Of a stretch of DNA of 64,000 bases, positions 1 to 8,300 are shown in pieces. The stretch covers positions 186,001 to 250,000 of the forward strand of contig NZ_BAAAUV010000008.1 of the NCBI RefSeq assembly GCF_039534125.1, in the 5' to 3' direction. Position numbers and translations under genes: made by a program. Each line of letters opens with the position of its first letter. Position 1 is the stretch's first letter. The notes under the pieces are model-generated. The model saw only the letters and a list, made by a program, of their open reading frames with translations. It had not been told where the DNA came from and did not search any database. Source of the stretch: Actinocorallia longicatena (lineage in GTDB: Bacteria > Actinomycetota > Actinomycetes > Streptosporangiales > Streptosporangiaceae).

Positions 1-1893
1 GCCGACCCGGGAGGCCAGCCCGAAGTGGCGGGCCAGGGCGGGCAGCCGCCCCGCGCCCTCGAAGGAGGACATCGCCTCGAGAGTGAGCCCGGCCCGCAGA
101 TGGGTGCGGGCCTTGTCGACCCGGCTGAGCTGGGCGTACAGGGCGTCGCGCACCAGCGGATGGGAGAAGCGGTAGGCCAGCCCGTCCGACAGCTCGTTCA
201 GCATGCCCGCCGCGACCGCGGGCTCCAGCCACTCCAGGACCTCCTCGCCGGGCAGGCCGCCCAGGCCCGCGAGGGTGTCGAAGGACACCTCCCGGCCCAG
301 GACGGCCGTGCAGCGCAACAGGTGCCGGGTCGGCTCGGGCAGCCGGGCCACCCGCCGGTCGATGACCTCCCTGACCCCGTCCGGGACGCCCTCCAGCCGG
401 TGCTCGCTGTGCAGCAGCCGGACCAGCTCGCCGAGGAAGAAGGGATTGCCGCCGGACTTCTCGTGCAGCTCTCCCGCCGCCGAGGCGTCCCGGCCGCCGA
501 GGAAGTCGACGACCTGTTCGCGGGTGAACGGCGGCAGGTCGATGCGGTCCATCGAGTGCTCGCGGGCCAGGACGCCGAGCGTCGCGGCGAGCTGCTCGGG
601 GTCGCCCGCCGGTTCGGGGCGGCGCAGCGTGGCCAGCAGCACGACCGGGGCGCGGCCCAGCGCGCCCGCGGCGAACGCCAGCAGCCGCAGGGACGCCGCG
701 TCCGCCCAGTGCAGGTCCTCCAGCACGACCAGCAGCGGTTCGTCCCGGTCCGTCAGCGCCTCGACCGCGCGGGCGTGCAGGTCGAACAGCGAGCCGCCCG
801 GGTCGGCCGCCAGCGCCCCGGCGCGCCCGAGGGCGCGCAGGACCTGCTGCCACGGCCAGAACGGGGGAGCGCCGATGTCGTCGGCGCACCGGCCCCACGC
901 CACGGTCGTCCCCGCCGCCCCGGCCTCCTCGGCGGCGGCCTGGACGAGGCGCGACTTGCCGATCCCGCCCTCGCCCGCCACCAGGACGACCCCGCCCTCG
1001 CCGCGCCGGGCGGCCGCCAGCCGCCCGGCGATGCGGTCGAGCTGGACCGCCCGGCCCACCAGGGTCCGCGCCGGGAGCACGGGCTCGGCGGCGGGAACCC
1101 CGGCCGGATCACCGAGGTCGAGATCGCGGGACTGGGCGAACACCTGAGCTTCCAGCCGCCGCAGCTCGGGCCCCGGCTCCAGGCCCAGCTCCGTGTCGAG
1201 GAGCTCGCGGACCCGGCGCAGGGCGCCCAGCGCGTCCGCCTGGCGTCCCGAGCGGTACAGGGCCAGGACCAGCAGCCCCCACAGCCGTTCGCGGTAGGGG
1301 TGCGCGGCGACGTGCCGCTCCAGCTCGCCGACCGACTCCGCGGCCCGGCCGAGCGCCAGCCGCGCCTGGTAGCGGTGTTCCAGCGCGACGGCCCGCTGCT
1401 CCACGCACCGGGCGATCACCGGCTGGGCGAACGCCTGCCCGGCGAACTCGGCCAGCGGTTCGCCGCGCCACAGCCCGAGCGCCTCGCCGAGGACCAGGTC
1501 GGCCCGCTCCAGGCCCCCGGCCGCCAGCTCGTGCGCGCCCTGCTCGGCCAGCGACGCGAACCGCACCAGATCGACCCGCTCCGGCGCCACGGCCAGCAGG
1601 TAGCCGGGATCGCGGGTGACCAGCACCGACGGCGGGGTCCGCGGCGCCCTGCCCGGCTCCAGCAGCCGTCTGAGCTGCGACACATACGCCTGGAGGGTGC
1701 CGGTGGCGCTGGCCGGCGCCTCGTCGGCCCACAGCTCGTCGACGAGCCGGTCGACCGGGACGACCTGCCCCGGCTCCAGCGCCAGCAGGGTCAGGACGGC
1801 CCGCTGCTTGGGAGTGGTCAGCGCGGTGGTGCGGTCACCGAGCGAGGCGACCTCGACCGGCCCGAAGAGCCGGAAGGCCAGATCAGCTTCCAA
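1..1893 (-). CDS. AfsR/SARP-type regulator with BTAD and AAA ATPase domains (3' truncated by window)
   Basis: About 631 residues are visible and the C-terminus runs off the window edge. The N-terminus (residues 5-90) reads as an OmpR-like winged helix (FRLFGPVEV, then LDALELEPG-like and LRRLLEPG elements), followed by a bacterial transcriptional activation domain of TPR type (about 95-240). A P-loop ATPase follows with GEGGIGKSRLV as Walker A and LLVVLEDLHWAD as Walker B. Such proteins are cytoplasmic activators of secondary metabolism or development; the target is not visible. The start is uncertain: TTG at 1893 has GAGGG 8 bases upstream, while GTG at 1908 has no clear ribosome binding site. 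It is transcribed away from cobU, which is on the same strand upstream. Confidence 0.85.
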   Translation of the reverse strand, partial: MEADLAFRLFGPVEVASLGDRTTALTTPKQRAVLTLLALEPGQVVPVDRLVDELWADEAPASATGTLQAYVSQLRRLLEPGRAPRTPPSVLVTRDPGYLLAVAPERVDLVRFASLAEQGAHELAAGGLERADLVLGEALGLWRGEPLAEFAGQAFAQPVIARCVEQRAVALEHRYQARLALGRAAESVGELERHVAAHPYRERLWGLLVLALYRSGRQADALGALRRVRELLDTELGLEPGPELRRLEAQVFAQSRDLDLGDPAGVPAAEPVLPARTLVGRAVQLDRIAGRLAAARRGEGGVVLVAGEGGIGKSRLVQAAAEEAGAAGTTVAWGRCADDIGAPPFWPWQQVLRALGRAGALAADPGGSLFDLHARAVEALTDRDEPLLVVLEDLHWADAASLRLLAFAAGALGRAPVVLLATLRRPEPAGDPEQLAATLGVLAREHSMDRIDLPPFTREQVVDFLGGRDASAAGELHEKSGGNPFFLGELVRLLHSEHRLEGVPDGVREVIDRRVARLPEPTRHLLRCTAVLGREVSFDTLAGLGGLPGEEVLEWLEPAVAAGMLNELSDGLAYRFSHPLVRDALYAQLSRVDKARTHLRAGLTLEAMSSFEGAGRLPALARHFGLASRVG

Positions 1894-1986
1894 GTAAGGG
1901 GCCCTCACTGCTCGAACGTCTCTCAGCGGGATCGTACGGCCGCCGCGACCCCGGCCCAAGCCCCCGTCCGCAGTGCGGACAGCCCC

Positions 1987-2919
1987 CTAGAGCGTGTGGA
2001 CCCGTCCCGCGACGATCAGGGCGACCTCCTCCGACTCCGCGGCCAGGAGCTGGTTGAGCGAGCCCAGGAGATCGCGGAACAGCCGTCCGGACGGGGTCCG
2101 CGGCACCAGCGCCATGCCGACCTCGTCGGTGACGGCCACGACCGTCCCGGCGGCCTGCCGCCACGCCTCGGTGAGCTCGTCGAAGCAGGGGCGGACCGCG
2201 GCGGGGTCCTCCCAGGCCGCGCGGGCGTCCATGACGGCCGCCAGCCAGGTGCCGAGCCCGTCGACGAGCACGGCCCCGCCCGTGCCGCGCAGGACTCCGG
2301 CCAGGTCGGTGGTCTCGATCGTCCGCCAGGCCGGCGGACGCCGCGCCCGGTGCTCGCCGACCCGCCGCGCCCACTCCGGATCCCCGGCGGAGGGCACCGG
2401 GCCGGTCGCCACATAGGTGACCTCGGGCTCGGCCAGCAGCCGCAGCTCGGCCTCGGCCGACTTCCCCGACCGCGAGCCGCCCAGCAGCAGCGTCCGGTGC
2501 GGGCCCGGCCTCGACGCGCCCCAGAATCCCAGGCGCCGGGCCAGCTCGGCCTCCGAGCGCACCCGGTCGTCCACATGGACCGCGTGCACCTCCGTGGCCG
2601 GTCCGACGGCCCCCGACCTGCGCAACAGGCCCAGATGGGCGGGATCGGCGAGCACGTCGAAGACCACCGCGTCGTAGACGGCGCCGGGGGCGGGCTCGGG
2701 GGCCGTCCCAGGGAGCCCGTAGAGGACCCTGCCGCCGCCCGGCGCGCGCACGTCCAGGCCGCCCGGCACCTCGCCGGACGGGCAGTCGCCGAGCAGGACG
2801 CCGTCCAGAAGGACCCGGGTGGGCGCGTGGGGGAGCGGCAGGAACGCGCACGAGGCGCACCGGCAGCCGGAAACGGGCCACCCGCGCGGTGACGCATCAC
2901 CTTCGATCACGATATGCAT
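1987..2919 (-). CDS. cobU: Bifunctional adenosylcobinamide kinase / adenosylcobinamide-phosphate guanylyltransferase
   Basis: This 310-residue protein would phosphorylate adenosylcobinamide and then transfer GMP to it, a late step of cobalamin nucleotide-loop assembly in the cytoplasm. The C-terminal half (from about 143) carries family hallmarks: the P-loop GGSRSGKS at 147-154, YVATGP, HRARRPPAW, VLVDGLGTWL and the ending GRLFRDLLGSLNQ. The first 140 residues are extra compared with the roughly 180-residue E. coli CobU. They begin with GWPVSGCRCASC, resembling the opening of PhnP-like metallo-beta-lactamase proteins, but no HxHxDH metal motif follows. ATG 2919 is chosen because homology begins there. 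No other cobalamin genes are in the window. Confidence 0.88.
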   Translation of the reverse strand: MHIVIEGDASPRGWPVSGCRCASCAFLPLPHAPTRVLLDGVLLGDCPSGEVPGGLDVRAPGGGRVLYGLPGTAPEPAPGAVYDAVVFDVLADPAHLGLLRRSGAVGPATEVHAVHVDDRVRSEAELARRLGFWGASRPGPHRTLLLGGSRSGKSAEAELRLLAEPEVTYVATGPVPSAGDPEWARRVGEHRARRPPAWRTIETTDLAGVLRGTGGAVLVDGLGTWLAAVMDARAAWEDPAAVRPCFDELTEAWRQAAGTVVAVTDEVGMALVPRTPSGRLFRDLLGSLNQLLAAESEEVALIVAGRVHTL

Positions 2920-2993
2920 GGTGGACACAACTCTGTGAATGGCAAGATCTCGTGGGCGGAGACGTCGCACGGGTCGAGGGGAGTCTGGCTGAC

Positions 2994-3236
2994 ATGGCGT
3001 GGATCTGGCGGTACGAGAAGGCCGACGGGACGGTGATCCCGGCCGCGAGCCTGCCGGCCCCGTATGACCAGCCCGAATACCAGACCACCCAGGCCGATGC
3101 GGAGAGCTGGGTCGGCGAGAACTGGCGCGGGCTCGCGGACGCGGGCGTCGCCCAGGTGTTCCTGCTGGACGACGACCGCGTGGCCTACGGCCCCCTCGCG
3201 CTCAAGCTGGAGGAGACCCCGAAGGCGGCCTCCTAG
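2994..3236 (+). CDS. Small conserved hypothetical protein (80 aa)
   Basis: An 80-residue protein begins MAWIWRYEKADG and is rich in aromatic and acidic residues, with VGENWRGLADAGV in the middle and a hydrophobic strand QVFLLDDDRVAYGPL near the end. It has no signal peptide or membrane segment. ATG 2994 is preceded by a purine-rich GAGGGGAG, which supports this start over an upstream ATG at 2889 that would lie in the cobU promoter region. It is divergent from cobU and its stop overlaps the aldo/keto reductase stop by 4 bases. Similar short proteins occur in many actinomycetes; I do not recognise a function. Confidence 0.7.
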   Translation: MAWIWRYEKADGTVIPAASLPAPYDQPEYQTTQADAESWVGENWRGLADAGVAQVFLLDDDRVAYGPLALKLEETPKAAS

Positions 3237-4234
3237 GGCCGGGTCCGAGGGGACTGGGTGGCGGCGGGGTCGCGCAGGACCACGTCGCCGAGGATCTCGT
3301 CGATCCGCTTCAGCAGGTCCTCTTCCAGCTTGACGCCCGACGCCTTCACGTTGTCCTTGACCTGGGACGGCCGGGAGGCGCCGACGATGGCCGCGGCGAC
3401 GTTCGGGTTCTGCAGCACCCAGGCGACGGCGAGCTGGGCCATCGTCAGGCCCGCCTCGGCGGCGAGCGGCTTCAGCTCCTGCACCCTGGCGAGGATGTCG
3501 TCCTGGAGCCAGGCCTTGACGAAGTCGGCGCCGCTCTTGTCGTCGGTGGCGCGCGAGCCCGCGGGCGGCGGCTGCCCCGGCAGGTACTTGCCGGTCAGGA
3601 CGCCCTGGGCGATCGGCGACCAGACGATCTGGCTGATCCCCTCCTTCTGCGAGAGGGGGATCACCTCGGCCTCGGGCACCCGGTAGAGCATCGAGTACTG
3701 GGGCTGGCTGGAGATGATCCGGTCGAAGCCCCGCTCCTCGGCGATCTTGAGGGCCGCGGAGATCTCCTCGGCCCGCCACTCCGAGACGCCGATGTAGAGG
3801 GCCTTGCCCTGCCGGACGACGTCCTCGAAGGCCCGGAGGGTCTCCTCCAGCGGCGTCTCGTGGTCGTAGCGGTGCGCCTGGTAGAGGTCGACGTAGTCGG
3901 TGCCGAGGCGGCGCAGGGAGCCGTTGATCGACTCCATGATGTGCTTGCGGGACAGGCCGCGGTCGTTCGGGCCGGAGCCGGTGGGCCAGTAGACCTTGGT
4001 GAAGATCTCCAGCCCCTCGCGGCGCCGCCCCTTCAGCGCCCGGCCGAGGACCTCCTCGGCGCGGGTGCCCGCGTAGACGTCCGCGGTGTCGAAGGTCGTG
4101 ATGCCCTCGTCGAGGGCGGCGTGCACGCACTCGCGCGCGGCGTCCTCCTCGACCTGGGAACCATGGGTGATCCAGTTGCCGTAGGCGATCTCAGAGATCT
4201 TCAGACCGCTGCGGCCGAGGTAGCGAAACTCCAT
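3233..4234 (-). CDS. Aldo/keto reductase (voltage-gated K+ channel beta-subunit-like)
   Basis: This 333-residue NADPH-dependent oxidoreductase has a TIM-barrel fold. The catalytic tetrad is visible: D49 and Y54 in FDTADVY, K80 in IFTK, and H121 in LYQAHRYD. The C-terminal cofactor region contains AAIVGASRPSQV. The opening MEFRYLGRSGLKIS is typical of the KCNAB/YghZ-like subgroup, whose members reduce small aldehydes such as methylglyoxal. The physiological substrate cannot be read from sequence. Its length is normal for the family. The gene stands alone, convergent with the small gene upstream and 24 bases past the DUF3043 gene stop. Confidence 0.92.
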   Translation of the reverse strand: MEFRYLGRSGLKISEIAYGNWITHGSQVEEDAARECVHAALDEGITTFDTADVYAGTRAEEVLGRALKGRRREGLEIFTKVYWPTGSGPNDRGLSRKHIMESINGSLRRLGTDYVDLYQAHRYDHETPLEETLRAFEDVVRQGKALYIGVSEWRAEEISAALKIAEERGFDRIISSQPQYSMLYRVPEAEVIPLSQKEGISQIVWSPIAQGVLTGKYLPGQPPPAGSRATDDKSGADFVKAWLQDDILARVQELKPLAAEAGLTMAQLAVAWVLQNPNVAAAIVGASRPSQVKDNVKASGVKLEEDLLKRIDEILGDVVLRDPAATQSPRTRP

Positions 4235-4258
4235 GATTCCGATCCTAGGACCGGACGG

Positions 4259-4903
4259 TCAGACCCGGTCCTTCTGGCCCATGTGCATCACCGGGGTGGG
4301 GATGCGCAGGCGGCGGAGCTGGAGGGAGCGCGTGGCGGCGTACAGGCCGACGCCCTTGAGGTCCTCGTCCGGGTAACGCTCGGCCGCGAGCTTCTTCACC
4401 TTGCGGGCGATGATCAGGCTCTCGGTCAGGACGACGGCCAGCAGCACCGGCGGAATGAGCAGGGTCGCCAGCGCGAGAATCGGAATGCGCACGAAACTCG
4501 CCGCCACCACGATCAACATGATGAACATGAGGTACTGGCCGGCCGTGCGGCGCGAGTCGACGTAATCGCGGGCCAGTTTGCGAACGGGCCCCTGGTCGCG
4601 CTTGGGCAGGAATTTACTGTCGCCCTTGGCCATGCCCTCACGGGCTTTGACCCGCTGCTGCGCCTGCCGCTCGCGGACCCGCTTGTAGGCCTCTTTGCGG
4701 TCGCGCGGGGCGGTCACCAGCTGGTTGCGCCGGAGCTTCTCAGCCTCGCTGCGCTTGGGCGTGGCACGGCCCTTCCCGCCCTCTTTGGTGACCGCATCTT
4801 CGGCGGTCTCGGCGGGATTCTCATTGCTGCGGCGTCCGAACACATGCGAAGGATATTCGAAACGCCGAGCGAGGGGGTACTTGAAACGTCGCAGGAACCT
4901 CAT
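4259..4903 (-). CDS. DUF3043 family membrane protein
   Basis: The 214-residue product has a basic N-terminal half with GKGRATPKRSEAE, a conserved LPKRDQGPVRKLARDYVDSR block, and then two hydrophobic segments (about 115-160; FIMLIVVAASFVRIPIL and a second, LIPPVLLAVVLTESLII). This is the layout of the actinobacterial DUF3043 family, which has no assigned function. ATG 4903 is chosen with GGAG just upstream; GTG 4843, giving a protein starting VFGRRSNEN, is the main alternative. It is divergent from pspA across about 100 bases, and DUF3043-pspA adjacency is common in actinomycetes. Confidence 0.85.
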   Translation of the reverse strand: MRFLRRFKYPLARRFEYPSHVFGRRSNENPAETAEDAVTKEGGKGRATPKRSEAEKLRRNQLVTAPRDRKEAYKRVRERQAQQRVKAREGMAKGDSKFLPKRDQGPVRKLARDYVDSRRTAGQYLMFIMLIVVAASFVRIPILALATLLIPPVLLAVVLTESLIIARKVKKLAAERYPDEDLKGVGLYAATRSLQLRRLRIPTPVMHMGQKDRV

Positions 4904-5006
4904 GGCTCCGCCGTGCGTCAAGAGCGTAGGGTGAGAAAGCAGCTCGTTTGGCTGCCCGGGGCCTGAAACTCGAGCAGCGACATCAGGAAGGGACGTCCGC
5001 GCCGCG

Positions 5007-5801
5007 ATGAGCGTCATGAAGCGAATGTCAATGATCTTCAAGTCCAAGGCGAACAACGCGCTGGACAAGCTTGAGGACCCGCGCGAGACCCTCGACTACT
5101 CCTACCAGCGGCAGCTCGAGATGCTTCAGAAGGTCCGCCGCGGAGTCGCGGACGTGGCCACCTCGCGCAAGCGCCTCGAGCTCCAGATCGCCCGGATCGA
5201 GGGCGACCACAACAAGCTGACCAACCAGGGCAAGCAGGCCCTCCAGGTGGGCCGCGAGGACCTGGCGCGCGCCGCGCTGGAGCGCCGCGCCGGCCTGGAC
5301 GCCCAGCTCGGTGACCTGCGCGTCCAGTACCAGCAGCTCCAGGGCGAGGAGGAGAAGCTCACCCTCGCCGCCCAGCGGCTGCAGGCCAAGGTCGACGCCT
5401 TCCGCACCCGCAAGGAGACGATCAAGGCGACGTACACGGCCGCCGAGGCGCAGACCCGGATCAACGAGGCCTTCACCGGCATCTCCGAGGAGATGGGCGA
5501 CGTCGGCCTGGCGATCCAGCGGGCCGAGGACAAGACCGCCCAGCTCCAGGCCAGGGCCGGGGCCATCGACGAGCTGCTGGAGTCCGGCGCGCTCGAGGAC
5601 TTCTCCGGTCCGCGCGACGACATCCAGGCCGAGCTGAACCGCATGGGCGCCACCACGGGCGTCGAGCTGGAGCTGGAACGCCTCAAGGCCGAGCTCGGCC
5701 AGGGCCCCGCGCCCAAGCAGCTCGACCCGGGCGCGTCCCCGCAGGGGCAGGCCCAGCCGCAGGCACAGCCGAACAACCAGCAGTACCCGCAGGGGAGCTG
5801 A
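5007..5801 (+). CDS. pspA: PspA/IM30 family envelope stress protein
   Basis: This 264-residue coiled-coil protein begins MSVMKRMSMIFKSKANNALD and continues with LEDPRETLDYSYQRQ, the hallmark PspA N-terminal region. PspA binds stressed cytoplasmic membrane and can assemble ESCRT-III-like scaffolds. Long heptad-rich helices fill residues 25-225. The tail from about 240 is a low-complexity Gln/Pro region (PQGQAQPQAQPNNQQ) beyond the core fold. The ribosome site AGGAAGGGA precedes ATG 5007; ATG 5016 is an alternative. It is followed after 3 bases by pspAA, so the two are almost certainly co-transcribed. No PspF or ClgR gene is adjacent. Confidence 0.95.
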   Translation: MSVMKRMSMIFKSKANNALDKLEDPRETLDYSYQRQLEMLQKVRRGVADVATSRKRLELQIARIEGDHNKLTNQGKQALQVGREDLARAALERRAGLDAQLGDLRVQYQQLQGEEEKLTLAAQRLQAKVDAFRTRKETIKATYTAAEAQTRINEAFTGISEEMGDVGLAIQRAEDKTAQLQARAGAIDELLESGALEDFSGPRDDIQAELNRMGATTGVELELERLKAELGQGPAPKQLDPGASPQGQAQPQAQPNNQQYPQGS

Positions 5802-5804
5802 CAG

Positions 5805-6083
5805 ATGATCGTCCGGATCATGGGGGAGGGGCAGGTCCAGATCGGCCCCGAGGAACTGCCCGGCCTGAACAAGCTCGACGACTCGCTGGAGTCGGCGATC
5901 GAGACGGGCGACGAGCAGGCCTTCCGCGACGCCCTGAGCGCGCTGCTCGCATCCGTGCGCTCGGTGGGCACGCCGCTGGCCGCCGACAGCCTGGAGCCCT
6001 CCGACCTGGTCCTGCCGCCCGCGGACGCGGCCATGGACGAGGTCAAGGCCATGCTCGGCGACGAAGGGCTCATCCCGGACTGA
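5805..6083 (+). CDS. pspAA: PspA-associated protein PspAA
   Basis: This 92-residue acidic protein begins MIVRIMGEGQVQIGPEEL, the signature of the PspAA domain found next to PspA in actinobacteria and archaea. It probably partners PspA in sensing or relieving membrane stress, and this rests on conserved gene pairing rather than a known reaction. It is helical and predicted soluble, with no signal peptide. The start lies 3 bases after the pspA stop, indicating a two-gene operon. A perfect 15-bp hairpin downstream (6168-6206) may end the transcript. Confidence 0.9.
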   Translation: MIVRIMGEGQVQIGPEELPGLNKLDDSLESAIETGDEQAFRDALSALLASVRSVGTPLAADSLEPSDLVLPPADAAMDEVKAMLGDEGLIPD

Positions 6084-6167
6084 TCACTCTCCTGACCGAG
6101 CCGCTATTGGACGGCCTGCGGAAGACCTTTGCCGCCGCATCCGGGCCGTCCGTCGAACGCGCTGCTG

Positions 6168-6206
6168 AGATCCCCCTCGGAAGATCATTGTTTCCGAGGG
6201 GGATCT
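6168..6206 (+). terminator. 15-bp perfect hairpin after pspAA; its 3' arm contains the ribosome site of the next gene
   Basis: Arms 6168-6182 and 6192-6206 are perfect inverted repeats around a 9-base loop. The 3' arm holds AGGGGG (6197-6202), 8 bases before the ATG at 6211. The element could be the pspAA terminator, a translation-control hairpin for the SIMPL gene, or both. The downstream sequence TTGTC is only weakly U-rich. Confidence 0.7.
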
Positions 6207-6210
6207 TGTC

Positions 6211-6939
6211 ATGCGCGGAAGAACGCTCACGGTCGCGGCGGCGGCGTCACTGGCCCTGCTGACCGGCGGTCCGGCCCACGCGCTCGCCTCGCTTCAGGCC
6301 CACGCGCCGTCGCAGGCCGAGCACGACACCGTCAGCGTGGACGGCGAGGGCAGCGTGACCGTCACGCCGAACATCATGAACCTGAACGCGGGCGTGGAGC
6401 TGCGGCGCGCGACCGTGGGGGAGGCCTACGACGCCGCCGGCGAGGCCGCCACCGAGATCATCGACGTGCTGACCGCGCAGGGCGTGGCCAGGAAGGACAT
6501 CGCGACCGCGGAACTGTCGGTGCAGCCGGAGTACGTCAAGGACGGCTACCCGCGGATCGAGGGATACCGGGCGTCGGAGGGGGTCCACGCGGTCGTCCGG
6601 GACCTGAAGAAGGCCTCGGAGGTGCTCAAGGCCGTCGCGAAGACCGGCGACGACGTGCGGATCGATTCGATCTCCTTCGACAAGGACGACTGGTCCGAGG
6701 AGACCGCCGCCGCCCAGACGATCGCCTTCAGGGCGGCCGAGGCCAGGGCCAGGCGGCTCGCGAAGCTGGGCCACCGCAGGCTCGGCAGGCTCCTCGAGGC
6801 CTCGATGCGCACCGTCGACCCCATCCCGGCCCACTCCATCGCGGCCCCGAAGGCCGCGATCACGGCCGACGCCGTCAAGATCGAGCCGGGCGAGGGCGTC
6901 TCCCGGGTGACCGTCCACCTGGTCTACGCCCTCGCCTGA
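6211..6939 (+). CDS. Secreted SIMPL domain (DUF541) protein
   Basis: This 242-residue protein has a clear Sec signal: MRGRTL, then a hydrophobic AAAASLALLTGG core and cleavage near AHA (about residue 24). The mature part has VSVDGEGSVTVTPNIMNLNAGVE, typical of SIMPL/YggE proteins, and ends in a strand-rich region. E. coli YggE lowers oxidative stress; the mammalian SIMPL protein acts in signalling; the bacterial biochemical role is unknown. The protein is predicted to be exported to the cell surface or medium. The ribosome site is locked inside the upstream hairpin stem, so expression may depend on RNA structure. It is convergent with nadA. Confidence 0.88.
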   Translation: MRGRTLTVAAAASLALLTGGPAHALASLQAHAPSQAEHDTVSVDGEGSVTVTPNIMNLNAGVELRRATVGEAYDAAGEAATEIIDVLTAQGVARKDIATAELSVQPEYVKDGYPRIEGYRASEGVHAVVRDLKKASEVLKAVAKTGDDVRIDSISFDKDDWSEETAAAQTIAFRAAEARARRLAKLGHRRLGRLLEASMRTVDPIPAHSIAAPKAAITADAVKIEPGEGVSRVTVHLVYALA

Positions 6940-6943
6940 GGCC

Positions 6944-8095
6944 CTACGGCAGGGCCAGCATCTGGTCGAGCGCCACCCGGGCGTAGTGCGCGGTGTCCTC
7001 GTCGACGACGATCTGGTTCGGGACCTCGCCCCTGACCAGCGACTCCAGGGTCCACACGAGGTGGGGGAGGTCGATCCGGTTCATGGTCGAGCAGAAGCAG
7101 ACCGTCTTCTCGAGGAACATCACGTTCTTGTCCGGGTGCGCGTTCTTCAGGCGCTGCACCAGGTTGAGCTCGGTGCCGATGGCCCAGGACGAGCCGGGCT
7201 CGGCGGCGTCGAGCTTCTTGATGATGTACTCGGTCGACCCGACGTGGTCGGCGGCCGTCACGACCTCGTTCCTGCACTCGGGGTGGACCAGCACGTTGAC
7301 GCCGGGGACCCGCTCGCGGACCTCGTTCACCGCGTCGATCGAGAAGCGGCCGTGCACCGAGCAGTGGCCCTTCCACAGGATCATCTTGGCGTTCTTGAGC
7401 TGGTCGTCGGTCAGCCCGCCGTTCGGCCGGTTCGGGTTGTAGACGACGCAGTCCTCGAGGCCGTACCCCATCTCCAGGACGGCCGTGTTGCGGCCCAGGT
7501 GCTGGTCGGGCAGGAACAGGACCTGCTCGCCCTGTTCGAAGGCCCAGTCCAGCGCCCGCTTGGCGTTGGAGGAGGTGCACACGACCCCGCCGCGGCGGCC
7601 GACGAACGCCTTGATGTCGGCGGAGGAGTTCATGTAGGTCACCGGGACGACGCGGTCGGCGATGCCGAGGTCCTCCAGGGTGTCCCAGCAGTCCTCGACC
7701 TGGTTGAACGTCGCCATGTCGGCCATCGAGCAGCCGGCGGCCAGGTCGGGAAGGATCACCTTCTGGTCGGCGCCGGTGAGGATGTCGGCGGACTCCGCCA
7801 TGAAGTGGACGCCGCAGAACACGATGTAGGGCGCGTCGGGGCGGGCGGCGGCGTCCTTGGCCAGCTTGAACGAGTCGCCGGTCACATCGGCGAACTGGAT
7901 GACCTCGTCGCGCTGGTAGTGGTGGCCGAGCACGAAGACCTTGCCGCCGAGCGCCTCCTTGGCGGCCTTGGCACGTGCCACCAGGTCCGGATCGGATGCG
8001 GCCGGAAGGTCTCCGGGGCAGTCCACACCGCGCTCGCTGGCGGGGTCGGTGCCCTGCCCGAGGAACAGCAGAGGGAGATCTATCTGGGTCGTCAC
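6944..8095 (-). CDS. nadA: Quinolinate synthase A
   Basis: This 383-residue enzyme condenses iminoaspartate with dihydroxyacetone phosphate to form quinolinate for de novo NAD synthesis. It binds a [4Fe-4S] cluster; candidate ligand cysteines lie in FCGVHFMAE, KGHCSVH and CFCSTMNR. Other family blocks are VLGHHYQRDE, DLAAGCSMAD, PDQHLGRN and HPECRNEV. GTG 8095 is selected because AAAGGAG lies about 6 bases upstream and homology starts here. No nadB or nadC follows, so the rest of the pathway is elsewhere. It is divergent from erpA, whose A-type carrier family supplies Fe-S clusters, which makes the pairing functionally sensible. Confidence 0.96.
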   Translation of the reverse strand: MTTQIDLPLLFLGQGTDPASERGVDCPGDLPAASDPDLVARAKAAKEALGGKVFVLGHHYQRDEVIQFADVTGDSFKLAKDAAARPDAPYIVFCGVHFMAESADILTGADQKVILPDLAAGCSMADMATFNQVEDCWDTLEDLGIADRVVPVTYMNSSADIKAFVGRRGGVVCTSSNAKRALDWAFEQGEQVLFLPDQHLGRNTAVLEMGYGLEDCVVYNPNRPNGGLTDDQLKNAKMILWKGHCSVHGRFSIDAVNEVRERVPGVNVLVHPECRNEVVTAADHVGSTEYIIKKLDAAEPGSSWAIGTELNLVQRLKNAHPDKNVMFLEKTVCFCSTMNRIDLPHLVWTLESLVRGEVPNQIVVDEDTAHYARVALDQMLALP

Positions 8096-8300
8096 GGGGG
8101 GCTCCTTTTCCCTGCGACGGGGACTTATCGTCGCTTTGACGATTCCCATGTAAGCACATACCGGACCCTCCTCAGCACCCCGCCCCCGGCGTGACGTGTG
8201 GCACGATGGAAAAACCCTGCGGTTGCGGGGAAGAACACGCAGGCCGGGTACGTTGTCTGAACTAGCAGACTCATAGCCCCGATCCGGGAGTGGATTTAAC

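Noticed and set aside
25..2892. A 955-codon open frame on the plus strand
   Set aside because: It is Gly/Arg/Pro/Ala-rich low-complexity translation across the minus-strand regulator and cobU, which carry real motifs. High GC produces such shadow frames.
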